Below, in pieces: positions 1 to 8,434 of a DNA stretch of 15,675 nucleotides. This DNA comes from JAIVJN01 sp036732565 (GTDB lineage: Bacteria > Acidobacteriota > Vicinamibacteria > Vicinamibacterales > UBA2999): positions 1 to 15,675 of the forward strand of contig DAINCF010000120.1 of assembly GCA_036732565.1 (NCBI GenBank). Reading direction: 5' to 3'. The translations under genes and the position numbers were made by a program. The notes under the pieces are model-generated. The model worked only from the letters and a program-made list of their open reading frames with translations. It was not told the DNA's origin and made no database searches. The stretch's first letter is position 1, and every line of letters starts with the position of its first letter.

Positions 1-2
1 TT

Positions 3-54
3 CGTGGGGCCGGCTTTAGCCGGCCCTCAGGTTCGCCTGAAGGCGGACCCCACG
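3..54. repeat. REP pair (REPIN/BIME-like), GTGG hairpins
   Basis: Two imperfect palindromes face each other. The left one reads GTGG followed by a GGGCCGGC/GCCGGCCC stem with a TTTA loop. The right one reads TCGCC-TGAA-GGCGGA and ends in CCAC, so the complementary strand also carries GTGG 5' of its hairpin. The same pair recurs at 8435-8485 and, as single or tandem units, at 12582-12742 and 13257-13628. A GTRG-type tetranucleotide 5' of a short hairpin is the known architecture of bacterial REP elements recognised by RAYT transposases. It sits 17 bp beyond the kinase stop codon and could also act as a transcript-end hairpin. Confidence 0.85.
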
Positions 55-71
55 CGTAATGCCCTCCCCGG

Positions 72-1697
72 CTACGGAACGGTTTGCGCCAGCCGATCGG
101 CCACGTCGACCGTGACCGTCAGATCGGACGGCGCTCCTTCGACACGAGCCTCAGGTGGCGCGTCGGTGGTGCGGAACCGGCGCCACCAGGCGGTGGCATC
201 GTCGCTCGTCCACGGCTTCACCCCATCGCACCGACGGAGCGCCTCGCGCAGCGCTCGCGCACTCTGGGGTCGCTTCTCGGGACTCTTGCGAAGGCACTGG
301 AGAATGATCGCCTCCAGATCGGCTGGGACGGCCTGGTTGTCGCGCCGTGACGGCGCGATCGGCTCGGTGTGCAGGTGATGGCCGATGATCTCCGCCACCG
401 TCGCACCCTCAAAGACCGGATGCCCCGTGAGCAGGAAGTAGCCGACCGCACCGAGCGCATACAAATCGCTTCTCGGATCCGCCAGCTCGGGCATCGTCAT
501 CGCCTCGGGCGACAGATATAAAGGTGTGCCCGTCAGGACGCTGGCCGAAGAGGCAGACGTCACCTGCGGATCGCCGCTCATGAACGGCTTGACGAGGCCG
601 AAGTCGACGACCTTGGCGACGTCGGGTTCGCCGCCACGCTCCGTCAGGATGACGTTCGCGGGCTTGATATCGCGATGCACGAGTCCGCGGCCGTGGGCTT
701 CATTCAGCGCTCCGCACACTTGATCGAGCACGGCCACGACGCGCCCGGGCGGCTGTGGGCCGTACTGCCGCACGAGGTCCTCGAGATTGATGCCGTCGAG
801 ATACTCCATCGCGTAGTAGAAGATGCCGTCCGGCGTCCGCCCGTAGTCGTAGATCGCCACGGTGTTCGGATGACTCAACTGCGCGGTCATCTGCACTTCG
901 CGCTCGAAGCGCAGGAGACTCGCGTCGCCGGCGCGATCGGGCGGCAGCAGCTTGATGGCGGTCGGCCGGCGCAACATCGCGTGGCTCGCGCGATAGACCA
1001 CTCCCATGCCGCCGGCGCCGATCTTGTTCTCGATGGTGTATTGCCCGAGGCGACGCACGCGAGCGGCTTCGGTCCGCAGGCCGAAGATGACGCGCGACCC
1101 GACCGTGGCGATGGCAATGGACACCGTGCACCAGGCGGTGACGTTGACCGTCATGGCGGCGGATCCATTGCCGGTAAAGACCAAGGCCGGCACCAGCGGC
1201 GCCATCGCGGCAATGCTGCCGATCAACGTGCGAGACGAGGTGCTCGGGACGATGATGGCCCTGGCCATGACGGTGTTGGCGCATGCCAGCAGGCCCGAGT
1301 AGGCGCCGATGGTCGCGTCGCGGCCAGCCGTACCTTCTTCCTGCATCAGGTAGGCCCCCATGAGCGCGAAGAACGTGCACCCGAGGATGAGCGCGGAGAG
1401 GTCCAGGATCCGCAATGCCCGCATCGACAGCCGGGTTCGCCAGGTCAGAAACCAGAGCCCGGCGTAAACCAGCGATGCGGCCAGATGATCGAGCAGGGCG
1501 CCGTGAAGTATCGAGCTGGCGAGGCCGGCCGACGGACCGCGGACGAGCGGGAACGTCGCGAGGTTCATCAGATAGAAGCCGAACGACAGGGCGAACACCC
1601 AGAACGCCCAGAGGCCAAGGCGGTCCTGGAGGACGCCCCGTGCGGGCTCCACATCCGTCGCGCCGCTCAATACGACCCGGTCGACGTCGAGCTTCAT
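72..1697 (-). CDS. Membrane-anchored Ser/Thr protein kinase (N-terminal multi-TM sensor)
   Basis: A 541-residue Hanks-type Ser/Thr kinase. Residues about 29-209 hold roughly six hydrophobic segments with short loops. The cytoplasmic kinase domain spans about 220-490. It has the glycine loop GAGGMGVVY (228-236), catalytic Lys249 in AIKLL, HRDIKPAN with Asp343, DFG at 366-368, and an SPE variant of the APE motif at 396-398. All catalytic residues are present, so it should be active. The order is membrane domain then kinase, the reverse of the PknB-type layout; no PASTA or other extracellular C-terminal domain follows. The chosen start has GGGAAA 6 bp upstream; an in-frame ATG 11 codons earlier (1730) lacks any ribosome site. 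It is divergent from the operon at 1796. The signal sensed is unknown. Confidence 0.93.
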   Translation of the reverse strand: MKLDVDRVVLSGATDVEPARGVLQDRLGLWAFWVFALSFGFYLMNLATFPLVRGPSAGLASSILHGALLDHLAASLVYAGLWFLTWRTRLSMRALRILDLSALILGCTFFALMGAYLMQEEGTAGRDATIGAYSGLLACANTVMARAIIVPSTSSRTLIGSIAAMAPLVPALVFTGNGSAAMTVNVTAWCTVSIAIATVGSRVIFGLRTEAARVRRLGQYTIENKIGAGGMGVVYRASHAMLRRPTAIKLLPPDRAGDASLLRFEREVQMTAQLSHPNTVAIYDYGRTPDGIFYYAMEYLDGINLEDLVRQYGPQPPGRVVAVLDQVCGALNEAHGRGLVHRDIKPANVILTERGGEPDVAKVVDFGLVKPFMSGDPQVTSASSASVLTGTPLYLSPEAMTMPELADPRSDLYALGAVGYFLLTGHPVFEGATVAEIIGHHLHTEPIAPSRRDNQAVPADLEAIILQCLRKSPEKRPQSARALREALRRCDGVKPWTSDDATAWWRRFRTTDAPPEARVEGAPSDLTVTVDVADRLAQTVP

Positions 1698-1722
1698 CGA
1701 ATTTCCCGCGTAAATCGTACTC

Positions 1723-1745
1723 TGTAACATCGTGTAACAGGTAAC
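1723..1745. promoter_or_regulatory. GTAAC repeats in divergent promoter region
   Basis: The 98-bp gap between the divergent kinase and lactonase genes carries TGTAAC at 1723-1728, TGTAAC at 1733-1738 and GGTAAC at 1740-1745. The first two are spaced exactly 10 bp, about one helical turn. A weak extended -10-like TGCTAGAGT (1775-1783) lies 12 bp before the lactonase start, with no convincing -35. On the minus side, a TACGAT-like hexamer precedes the kinase. The repeats could be regulator half-sites, but no known consensus is matched. Regulation of either gene from here is inference. Confidence 0.25.
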
Positions 1746-1795
1746 GGCGCTGGCGCTCTCGGGCCGGAACCGGATGCTAGAGTGGTCTGACCTCT

Positions 1796-2998
1796 ATGAC
1801 GCTCAGAGTGTCGTCTGCCTTGCTGATCACGGGGTTGGTCCTCTGCGCGGGGACGCGCGCGGGTGGCAACGGCCAAGAGGGGGCCTCGTCTTCGTCGAAG
1901 CGCGCGGCCGACTCGACCCTCGTGTACGTCGGCACCGCCGAGAAGGGAGAGGGCATCTACCTCTTCCGGCTCCAGACCGACAACCTCGAAGTCTCCCAGA
2001 ACATCACGCTCGTGCCGCTCGGCCTCGCGGCCGAGACGCCCAATCCGACCTTCCTGGATCTGGACGTCAAGCGACGGCTGTTGTTCGCCGTCAACGAAAC
2101 CGATCAGTTCGAGGGTAAGCCCACTGGGTCGGTCAGCGCTTTCGGAATCGACGGCACATCCGGCAAGCTCACGCTGCTCAACCAGCGTGCCTCACAGGGC
2201 GTGCGCCCCTGTCAGTTGATCCTGGACAAGGACGCACGGCATGCGATCGTCGCGAACTGCGGCAGCGGGACGCTGACCGTCCTGCCCATCGCGGCCGACG
2301 GGCAGCTGGGCGAGGCCACGGCGCCGGTGGCCATCGGCAAGAAACCCGACGCCACGAGCGATGCCGTCGCGCGGTGCCTGACGTTGGATCCCGCGAGCCG
2401 CTTCGCGTTTGCGTGCGACGCCGCGTCCGACAGAATCCTGATCTACCGCTTCGATCAGACCAAGGGCACGCTGGCACCGACCGAACCGGGCTTCGCGGCG
2501 CTCAAGGCCGGCGCCGGGCCCCGATATCTGGTGTTCAGGCCCGATGGCCGCTTCGCCTACGCCGGCAACGAGCTGAACTCGACGATCACCGTGTTCTCCT
2601 ACGACGCCAACACCGGCGCGCTGACCGAAACGCAGACGGTCCCGACGGTGCCGGAATACTACGACGGCCCCAACGCCGCCGCCGAAGTCGGCATGCACCC
2701 CTCGGGCAAGTATCTCTACGTGTCGAATCGCGGGCACAACAGCGTGGTGTTGTTCACGATCGATCAAGACAGCGGGGCGCTGACATTCGTCGAGGAACAG
2801 GGAACCGGCGGCAAGAACCCTCGCCACTTCGGTATCGAACCGTCGGCCAAGCACCTGGCGATCGCGAACCAGGACTCCGACACGCTGTTGGCCAGCCGCA
2901 TCGATGACGGGAACGGCCGGCTCAAACCATCCGGTGTGTTCGCGTCGGCGCCGTCACCGGTCTTCGTCAAGTTCCTGCCGCCGGCCAACGAGAAGTAA
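1796..2998 (+). CDS. Exported lactonase-family beta-propeller protein
   Basis: A 400-residue protein of the lactonase family (7-bladed propeller; 6-phosphogluconolactonase/carboxymuconate-cyclase-like, PF10282). Residues 1-22 form a Sec signal peptide with a hydrophobic core LLITGLVL and likely cleavage after TRA. Repeated blades are visible: VYVGT at 43, ANCGSGTLTVLPI at 153, GPRYLVFRPDGRFAYAGNEL at 241, and HPSGKYLYVSNRGHNSVVLF at 301, the last two being family-typical. Family members hydrolyse sugar or aromatic lactones, but the family also includes binding-only propellers, so substrate is not assigned. The signal peptide puts it in the periplasm, unlike cytosolic Pgl. It is the first gene of a four-gene operon; the next ATG is 2 bp after the stop. 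No strong Shine-Dalgarno precedes the ATG. Confidence 0.88.
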   Translation: MTLRVSSALLITGLVLCAGTRAGGNGQEGASSSSKRAADSTLVYVGTAEKGEGIYLFRLQTDNLEVSQNITLVPLGLAAETPNPTFLDLDVKRRLLFAVNETDQFEGKPTGSVSAFGIDGTSGKLTLLNQRASQGVRPCQLILDKDARHAIVANCGSGTLTVLPIAADGQLGEATAPVAIGKKPDATSDAVARCLTLDPASRFAFACDAASDRILIYRFDQTKGTLAPTEPGFAALKAGAGPRYLVFRPDGRFAYAGNELNSTITVFSYDANTGALTETQTVPTVPEYYDGPNAAAEVGMHPSGKYLYVSNRGHNSVVLFTIDQDSGALTFVEEQGTGGKNPRHFGIEPSAKHLAIANQDSDTLLASRIDDGNGRLKPSGVFASAPSPVFVKFLPPANEK

Positions 2999-3000
2999 CC

Positions 3001-4113
3001 ATGCGACGCCTGCTGCTGGCGATGCTGACAATCGGCACGTGGGCGACCACCGCTTTCGGCCAGGAGGTTGCCACACGGGTCGTGTCACCGGAGGTCGCTC
3101 CGGATCGCCGCGTCACGTTTCGCTTGTATGCACCAGAAGCCCGTGAGGTCGTCCTCACCGGCGAGTTCCTCCAGGGCGCGAAGCCGCTCTACAAGAGCAA
3201 CGACGGGGTGTGGAGCATCGCCGTCGGGCCGATCGAGCCCGAGATCTACCACTACAACTTCACCATCGACGGCGTCCGCACCATCGATCCGGGCAACGCC
3301 CAGGTCAAGACCGGCTCGACGTCGAGCACGCTGGCGAGCGTCCTCGAGGTCCGCGGCGACACGCCGTTCTTCTTCGACCCGCGACCGGTTCCGCACGGCG
3401 ACCTCCGGCGGCATTGGTATCACTCGACATCGCTCGGCAGCGTGCGCCGTGTGACCGTGTACACGCCACCACACTACGATCGCGACTCCGCGGCGCGGTA
3501 TCCCGTGCTGTACCTGCTCCACGGGGCCAATGCGGATGACGAGGCGTGGGGGCACCTTGGCCGCGTCAATCTGATCCTCGACAACCTGTTGGCCGACGGA
3601 CAGATCAAGCCGTTCATCGTGGTCATGCCGTTCGGGTACGGCGCGCCGCCAAACTCACCCGAAGCTCGCACGCAGAATACCGCGCTCTTCGGCAAGGATC
3701 TGATCGACGACCTCATCCCGTTCGTGCAGGGGCACTATCGTGTCTCGACGACGCGAGAGGATCGCGCCCTCGTCGGGCTGTCGATGGGTGGTGGCCAGGC
3801 GCTGTCGATCGGGCTCAATCATCTCGAGCTCTTCAGCCACGTTGGCGGCTTCAGCTCCGGCCTCGGCTCCAACCCCGATTTCGCGAAGAACTATCCAACC
3901 GTGGTCTCGAGCGCGGCCGACGCCAACCACAAGCTGCGCTTGCTCTGGATCGGGTGCGGCACGGAGGACGGCGCCTTTGCCGCGTCGAAGAGCCTGTCGG
4001 AGTTCCTGACGCAGAACCACGTCAAGCACACGTTCCGTGACACGGCCGGTGCGCACACCTGGATGGTGTGGCGCCGGTACGTGCACGAGATCTCGCCACT
4101 GCTGTTCAGATAA
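3001..4113 (+). CDS. Exported CE1-like esterase with N-terminal E-set domain
   Basis: A 370-residue secreted esterase of the enterochelin-esterase/CE1 (feruloyl or acetyl-xylan esterase) group. There is a Sec signal peptide at 1-20 ending AFG. Residues about 25-118 form an Ig-like/CBM48 E-set domain (VTFRLYAPEAREVVLTGEF; YHYNFTIDG). An alpha/beta hydrolase follows from about 133. Oxyanion-loop LLHG is at 172-175, nucleophile Ser261 in GLSMGG, Asp323 in GTEDG and His352 in GAHTW, so the triad is complete. Relatives release hydroxycinnamic or acetyl esters from plant polysaccharides; the actual ester is not determinable here. It starts 2 bp after the lactonase stop and ends 2 bp before the next ATG, so translation is probably coupled. 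Confidence 0.9.
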   Translation: MRRLLLAMLTIGTWATTAFGQEVATRVVSPEVAPDRRVTFRLYAPEAREVVLTGEFLQGAKPLYKSNDGVWSIAVGPIEPEIYHYNFTIDGVRTIDPGNAQVKTGSTSSTLASVLEVRGDTPFFFDPRPVPHGDLRRHWYHSTSLGSVRRVTVYTPPHYDRDSAARYPVLYLLHGANADDEAWGHLGRVNLILDNLLADGQIKPFIVVMPFGYGAPPNSPEARTQNTALFGKDLIDDLIPFVQGHYRVSTTREDRALVGLSMGGGQALSIGLNHLELFSHVGGFSSGLGSNPDFAKNYPTVVSSAADANHKLRLLWIGCGTEDGAFAASKSLSEFLTQNHVKHTFRDTAGAHTWMVWRRYVHEISPLLFR

Positions 4114-4115
4114 CG

Positions 4116-7067
4116 ATGTCCATGCCGAGACTTCTTCCTACAAGCTTCGTCGTGCTGTTGATGACGCTGCTCGTGCGCGCAAGCGCGCTGCAATCGGCCC
4201 AACCGACGCCTGCTTCGTCTTCCGCGAACCTGGACGAGCAGTTCACGAGCACGGTACGGCCGTTCATCACGGAGTACTGCGCTGGATGTCACGGCGGCGC
4301 GAAGCCGCAGGCCGATCTCGACCTCACGACCTACACCAACCTCGAGACCGTGGTTCAGGATCACGCACGATGGCATCAGGTGTTGGACAAGCTCGCCGCC
4401 CAGGAGATGCCGCCGGCGGCGGTGCCAAAGCAACCGACACCGGAATCGCGCAACGCGGTCATCGCGTGGATCAAAGCGATGCGCACGCAGGAAGCCAAGA
4501 AGCACGCGGGCGATCCTGGCATCGTCTTGCCGCGGCGGCTGAGCAACGCCGAGTACAACTATACGGTTCGCGACCTCACCGGCGTCGATATCCGTCCCGC
4601 CCGCGAGTTCCCGGTCGATCCCGCGAATCAGGCCGGGTTCGACAACTCCGGTGAATCGCTGTCGATGTCGCCCGCGCTGTTGAACAAATATCTGCAAGCG
4701 GCGCAGTTCGTCGCCAACCATCTCGTGTTGCAGCCGAGCGGCTTTACCTTTGCGCCGCATCCGATGCTCGTCGACACCGATCGAGATCGGTTCGCGGTCA
4801 AGCGCATCATCGATCTGTACGCCGCTCAGGATACGGAGTACAGCGACTACATCGTCGCCGCGTGGCGTTTCAAGCACCGCAAGGCCCTCGGCAAGCCCGC
4901 ATGGACGTTGACGGACATCGCCGCCGAGATGAGCGCGGGCAAGGCTCAACGCGTGAGCTCGAAGTACCTCGCCAGCGTGTGGCGCGCGCTGGAAACCACG
5001 CCGGCGCAGGAGGGACCGCTGGCCCGGCTGCAAACGATGTGGAAGGAGCTGCCGGCGCCGACCGGCAAGGACTTCGACGCGGCACGCGCGGGCGCCGACG
5101 CGATGCGCGACTTCGTCCTCGAGGTCCGCCCGACACTGGCGCCGAAGGTCATGCCACTTTCGGTAAAGGGCATCTCCGCGACGTCGCAGCCGTTCCTGAT
5201 GTGGAGAAACCATCAGTACGCGACCCAGCGCATGACGTGCGAGGGACCCCCCGCCACGACACTCTTCTGCGCGACGTTCCCCGACACCTTCTATATCTCC
5301 GAGCGCGGCCGCTACTTCCCCGACAACACCCGCGACAAAGGCCGTCACCTGAGTGCCGGGTTTCACAACCTGATGGGGTACTTCCGCGACGATGCGCCGT
5401 TGTATCAGTTGATCCTCGACGAGAAGGGTCAGAAGCAGCTCGACGCGTTGTGGCAGGAGCTGGACTACGTCGCCTCCGCCAACATCCGCACCTACGTGCA
5501 GTTCTTCTTCAACGAAAGCGGCGAAGCGCGTGGGTTGAGCCGCGAGTCGGAAGGTCCGCGGCCCGCGGACAGCGAAGTGACGGCCGAGGCCTCGATTCGC
5601 GAGGTCGAAGAAGCGTACCTGACGAAAGCGCGGCCGGCTGGAAACGAGATCGCGGTCAAGGCCATCGAAGAACACTTCAAGACCACGAATGCGGGCATTC
5701 GATGGGTGGAACAGGCGAAGGTCGCCGCCGAGCCGACGCACCTCGTGGCGCTCGAGGACTTCGCGGGACGCGCCTATCGCCGGCCGCTGACGCAGGCAGA
5801 ACGTGCGGACCTGCGGGCACAGTACCAATCGCTGCGCGAAACCGCAGGCCTGGATCACGAGAACGCGATGCGCGATCTGATCGTGGGCGTGCTGATGTCG
5901 CCGGACTTCTGCTACCGGATCGATCTCACGCGGGTCTCGCAGACGACGACCCATCCCCTGTCGGACTACGCGCTGGCGAGCCGCTTGAGCTACTTCCTGT
6001 GGTCCAGCCTGCCGGACGGCGAGCTCCTCACCCGCGCCGCCGCCGGAGACCTGCGTCGTCCCGAGGGCCTGGCGGCACAGGTGCGCCGGATGCTGAAAGA
6101 CGAGCGCGTGCGTGGCCTCGTCACCGAGTTTGGCGGGCAGTGGCTCGACTTCCGGCGCTTCGAAGAGCACAACGCGGTGGATCGCGAACGCTTCACCGCC
6201 TTTACCAACGATTTGCGTCAGGCGATGTTCGAGGAGCCGATCCGGTTCATGCTCGACGTGATTCAGGAGAATCGCCCGGTCCTCGACTTCGTCTACGCGA
6301 ACCGGACGTTCGTGAACCCCGTGCTGGCGAAGCACTATGGGATGCCCGAGGTCAGCGGCGGACCGGACGCATGGGTGCGCGTCGAAGATGCGGACAAGTA
6401 CGGGCGCGGGGGCCTGCTGCCCATGTCCGTGTTCCTGACGAAGAACGCGCCGGGCCTGCGCACCAGTCCGGTCAAACGCGGCTACTGGGTGGTCAAGCAG
6501 GTGCTCGGCGAGCACATTCCGCCGCCGCCAGCCGTGGTGCCGGAGCTGCCGCGCGACGAGGCGAAGCTCGATCTGCCGCTGCGCGACATGCTCGCCCGTC
6601 ATCGCTCCGACAAGGCTTGCGCGAGCTGCCACGCGCGGTTCGATGCGCTCGGCCTGGTCTTCGAGGGCTATGGGCCAGTGGGAGAAACGCGCACGCAGGA
6701 TCTCAGCGGACGCCCGATCGACGCCTCAGCGACCTTCCCCGGCGGCAGCACGGGCAGCGGCTTCGAGGGACTGCGCGCCTACGTCAAAGGGCACCGGCAG
6801 GACGACTTCGTCGACAGTCTGTCTCGCAAGCTGCTGGCGTATGGCCTCGGGCGAACGCTGATGTTGTCGGACGACCTGCTGATCGACGCCATGCGGACGA
6901 AGCTGGCGCGTGACGGCTATCGTTTCGAGAGCCTGGTGGAAAGTATCGTGACGAGCCCGCAGTTTCGCAACAAGCGGGCGCCCATTGTGGAAAGCGCTAG
7001 CCTCGCCGAAGCGTCTGCGCGAAGGCGGGTTGCACGACACACCCCAACGACGAGGGACAAGCGATGA
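4116..7067 (+). CDS. DUF1592/DUF1588-family multidomain c-type cytochrome
   Basis: A 983-residue exported protein of the family common in Planctomycetes, Verrucomicrobia, Myxococci and Acidobacteria. It has a signal peptide (about 1-25) and a planctomycete-cytochrome (PSCyt1-like) domain with haem site CAGCH (55-59). DUF1587-like RRLSNAEYNYTVRDLTG begins near 139, DUF1595-like GRAYRRPLTQAER near 550, and DUF1592 about 584-680 (LSPDF-type MSPDF, LSYFLWSSLPD). DUF1588 spans about 760-850 (GLLPMSVFLT) with a second CASCH (835-839), and DUF1585 about 896-983 ends near SPQFRNKR. About 340 residues between DUF1587 and DUF1595 match no domain I recognise. No biochemical role is established for the family; two haem c sites suggest electron transfer or oxidation in the periplasm. 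An in-frame ATG at 4068 inside the esterase gene is rejected because the signal peptide begins here. Confidence 0.92.
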   Translation: MSMPRLLPTSFVVLLMTLLVRASALQSAQPTPASSSANLDEQFTSTVRPFITEYCAGCHGGAKPQADLDLTTYTNLETVVQDHARWHQVLDKLAAQEMPPAAVPKQPTPESRNAVIAWIKAMRTQEAKKHAGDPGIVLPRRLSNAEYNYTVRDLTGVDIRPAREFPVDPANQAGFDNSGESLSMSPALLNKYLQAAQFVANHLVLQPSGFTFAPHPMLVDTDRDRFAVKRIIDLYAAQDTEYSDYIVAAWRFKHRKALGKPAWTLTDIAAEMSAGKAQRVSSKYLASVWRALETTPAQEGPLARLQTMWKELPAPTGKDFDAARAGADAMRDFVLEVRPTLAPKVMPLSVKGISATSQPFLMWRNHQYATQRMTCEGPPATTLFCATFPDTFYISERGRYFPDNTRDKGRHLSAGFHNLMGYFRDDAPLYQLILDEKGQKQLDALWQELDYVASANIRTYVQFFFNESGEARGLSRESEGPRPADSEVTAEASIREVEEAYLTKARPAGNEIAVKAIEEHFKTTNAGIRWVEQAKVAAEPTHLVALEDFAGRAYRRPLTQAERADLRAQYQSLRETAGLDHENAMRDLIVGVLMSPDFCYRIDLTRVSQTTTHPLSDYALASRLSYFLWSSLPDGELLTRAAAGDLRRPEGLAAQVRRMLKDERVRGLVTEFGGQWLDFRRFEEHNAVDRERFTAFTNDLRQAMFEEPIRFMLDVIQENRPVLDFVYANRTFVNPVLAKHYGMPEVSGGPDAWVRVEDADKYGRGGLLPMSVFLTKNAPGLRTSPVKRGYWVVKQVLGEHIPPPPAVVPELPRDEAKLDLPLRDMLARHRSDKACASCHARFDALGLVFEGYGPVGETRTQDLSGRPIDASATFPGGSTGSGFEGLRAYVKGHRQDDFVDSLSRKLLAYGLGRTLMLSDDLLIDAMRTKLARDGYRFESLVESIVTSPQFRNKRAPIVESASLAEASARRRVARHTPTTRDKR

Positions 7068-8419
7068 GCTCGAGAACCTGTCACGCCATAGCGCCGGAGG
7101 CGCGACGGCGGATCTCCAGGCGGACCGTTCTGCGCGGCATCGGCGTCACGATGTCTTTGCCCTGGCTGGAATCCATTCCGGTCTGGGGGCAGACCGTGCA
7201 GCCGGGCGCACAAGGTCCATTCCCTAAGCGCTTTGCCGTGCTGTTCATGGGCAACGGCATCAACGGCAATCACTGGTGGGCCAGAGGGTCGGGCGAGGCG
7301 ATGAAGTTGAGCAAGTCGCTGGCACCGCTCGAGCCCTTGAAGAAGAAGATCAACGTCATCAACGGGCTCTTCAACCCGCTCTCCGTGGGCAAGGGCATCC
7401 ACCCCGGACAGACCGGCAATCTGCTGTCGGGTGTCCCGATTCAGCGCGGCGCCACCGTCAAGGCCGGGATCACGATGGACCAGGTGCTGGCCAATCAACT
7501 GGGGCAGGACACGCCGCAGGCGAGCGTCGTCCTGGCCTGCGAGCAGCCGATGACCGGCTATCACGAGACCAACTTCTCGATGGCCTACAGCTCGCACATC
7601 TCGTGGCAGAGCGCGGAATCGCCCGTGCCGAACGAGGTCTATCCGTCGCTGGCGTTCGACAACCTGTTCGACAACCGCGGCAGCCTGCGCTACGAGAGCA
7701 TTCTCGATCGCGTCAGGGAGCGGGCAAGCAGCTTGAGCCGCAGCGTCAGCACGACGGACCGCTACAAGCTCGACGAGTACCTGACGAGCGTGCGCGAAGT
7801 CGAGCAGCGCATCGAGAAGATGCGCACGGTCAAGGACAACGCCGACGATCGTGCCAAGGCCACTGGCAAGCCGACCTTCACCATGGATCGTCCCGAGAAC
7901 GGCCTGCCCGAGGATCTGCGGGAGCACACGCGGTTGATGTGCGACATCGTCGCGCTGGCGTTCCAGACGGACAAGACGCGGATCGCGTCGGTGCTGCTGG
8001 CGCGCGATCTGTCGTCGCTGTACTACCCGTTCCTCGACGTCCGCGAGGGCCATCACGGCGCGTCACATGACGACCTGTCCGACGGCTACGAGCGCATCTC
8101 GCGCTTCCACCTCAGTCAGCTCGCCTACCTCGCCGGCAAGCTCGATGCGATGCCGGAGGGCGAAGGCACCGTGCTCGACAACTGCTGCCTGCTCTGGCTG
8201 TCGAACATGTGGGCCGGTTGGAAGCACGACAATATGAAGGTGCCGGTGGTGACCGCGGGCGGCCTCGGCGGCTCGCTCGAGACCGGCCGGTCGCTCGACT
8301 ATCTCCCCGCCGGCGACGAGAACCGCAAGCTGTGCAGCCTCTACCTGTCGATCATGGATCGCATGGGCGTGACACTGGATCGGTTCGGCGACGCTGACAC
8401 GCGGTTGGCGAACTTCTAG
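7064..8419 (+). CDS. DUF1552 protein, Tat-exported
   Basis: A 451-residue DUF1552 protein with an N-terminal twin-arginine motif (SRRTVLRG, Arg19-Arg20) and hydrophobic stretch GVTMSLPWL, so it is probably exported folded through Tat. Family blocks include FAVLFMGNGINGNHWW, HPGQTGNLLSG, GYHETNFSMAYSSHISW, HHGASHDDLSDG and LLWLSNMWAGWKHDN. The last two, rich in His and Asp, recall the alkaline-phosphatase/sulfatase-like fold of related DUF1501 proteins; that link is from family knowledge, and metal binding is inference. The start overlaps the preceding stop by ATGA, and GAGGGA lies 6 bp upstream. DUF1552 and DUF1592 genes are usually adjacent, which suggests a shared process or complex, still uncharacterised. 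It is the last gene of the operon; a REP pair follows 15 bp later. Confidence 0.92.
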   Translation: MSSRTCHAIAPEARRRISRRTVLRGIGVTMSLPWLESIPVWGQTVQPGAQGPFPKRFAVLFMGNGINGNHWWARGSGEAMKLSKSLAPLEPLKKKINVINGLFNPLSVGKGIHPGQTGNLLSGVPIQRGATVKAGITMDQVLANQLGQDTPQASVVLACEQPMTGYHETNFSMAYSSHISWQSAESPVPNEVYPSLAFDNLFDNRGSLRYESILDRVRERASSLSRSVSTTDRYKLDEYLTSVREVEQRIEKMRTVKDNADDRAKATGKPTFTMDRPENGLPEDLREHTRLMCDIVALAFQTDKTRIASVLLARDLSSLYYPFLDVREGHHGASHDDLSDGYERISRFHLSQLAYLAGKLDAMPEGEGTVLDNCCLLWLSNMWAGWKHDNMKVPVVTAGGLGGSLETGRSLDYLPAGDENRKLCSLYLSIMDRMGVTLDRFGDADTRLANF

Positions 8420-8434
8420 AAACAGGCGGTCTGA

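Noticed and set aside
675..1727. A 350-codon plus-strand frame opposite the kinase gene
   Set aside because: The kinase motifs are all on the minus strand; the plus-strand product is low-complexity Arg/Gly/His-rich and has no ribosome site.
1796..1870. Possible lipobox in the lactonase signal peptide (LVLC)
   Set aside because: The residue before Cys is Leu rather than Gly, Ala or Ser, so a normal Sec cleavage after TRA is more likely.
4068..4115. Upstream ATG extending the DUF1592 protein by 16 residues into the esterase gene
   Set aside because: The extension would put hydrophilic residues before the signal peptide, and the ATG at 4116 fits the 2-bp operon spacing.
3891..6632. A 913-codon open frame on the minus strand opposite the DUF1592 gene
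   Set aside because: It is antisense to a well-conserved gene, its product is Arg/His/Glu-rich without domains, and long antisense frames are expected in high-GC coding DNA.
6917..8056. Long minus-strand frame across the DUF1592/DUF1552 junction
   Set aside because: It spans two genes supported by domain motifs and a coupled start; no recognisable product.
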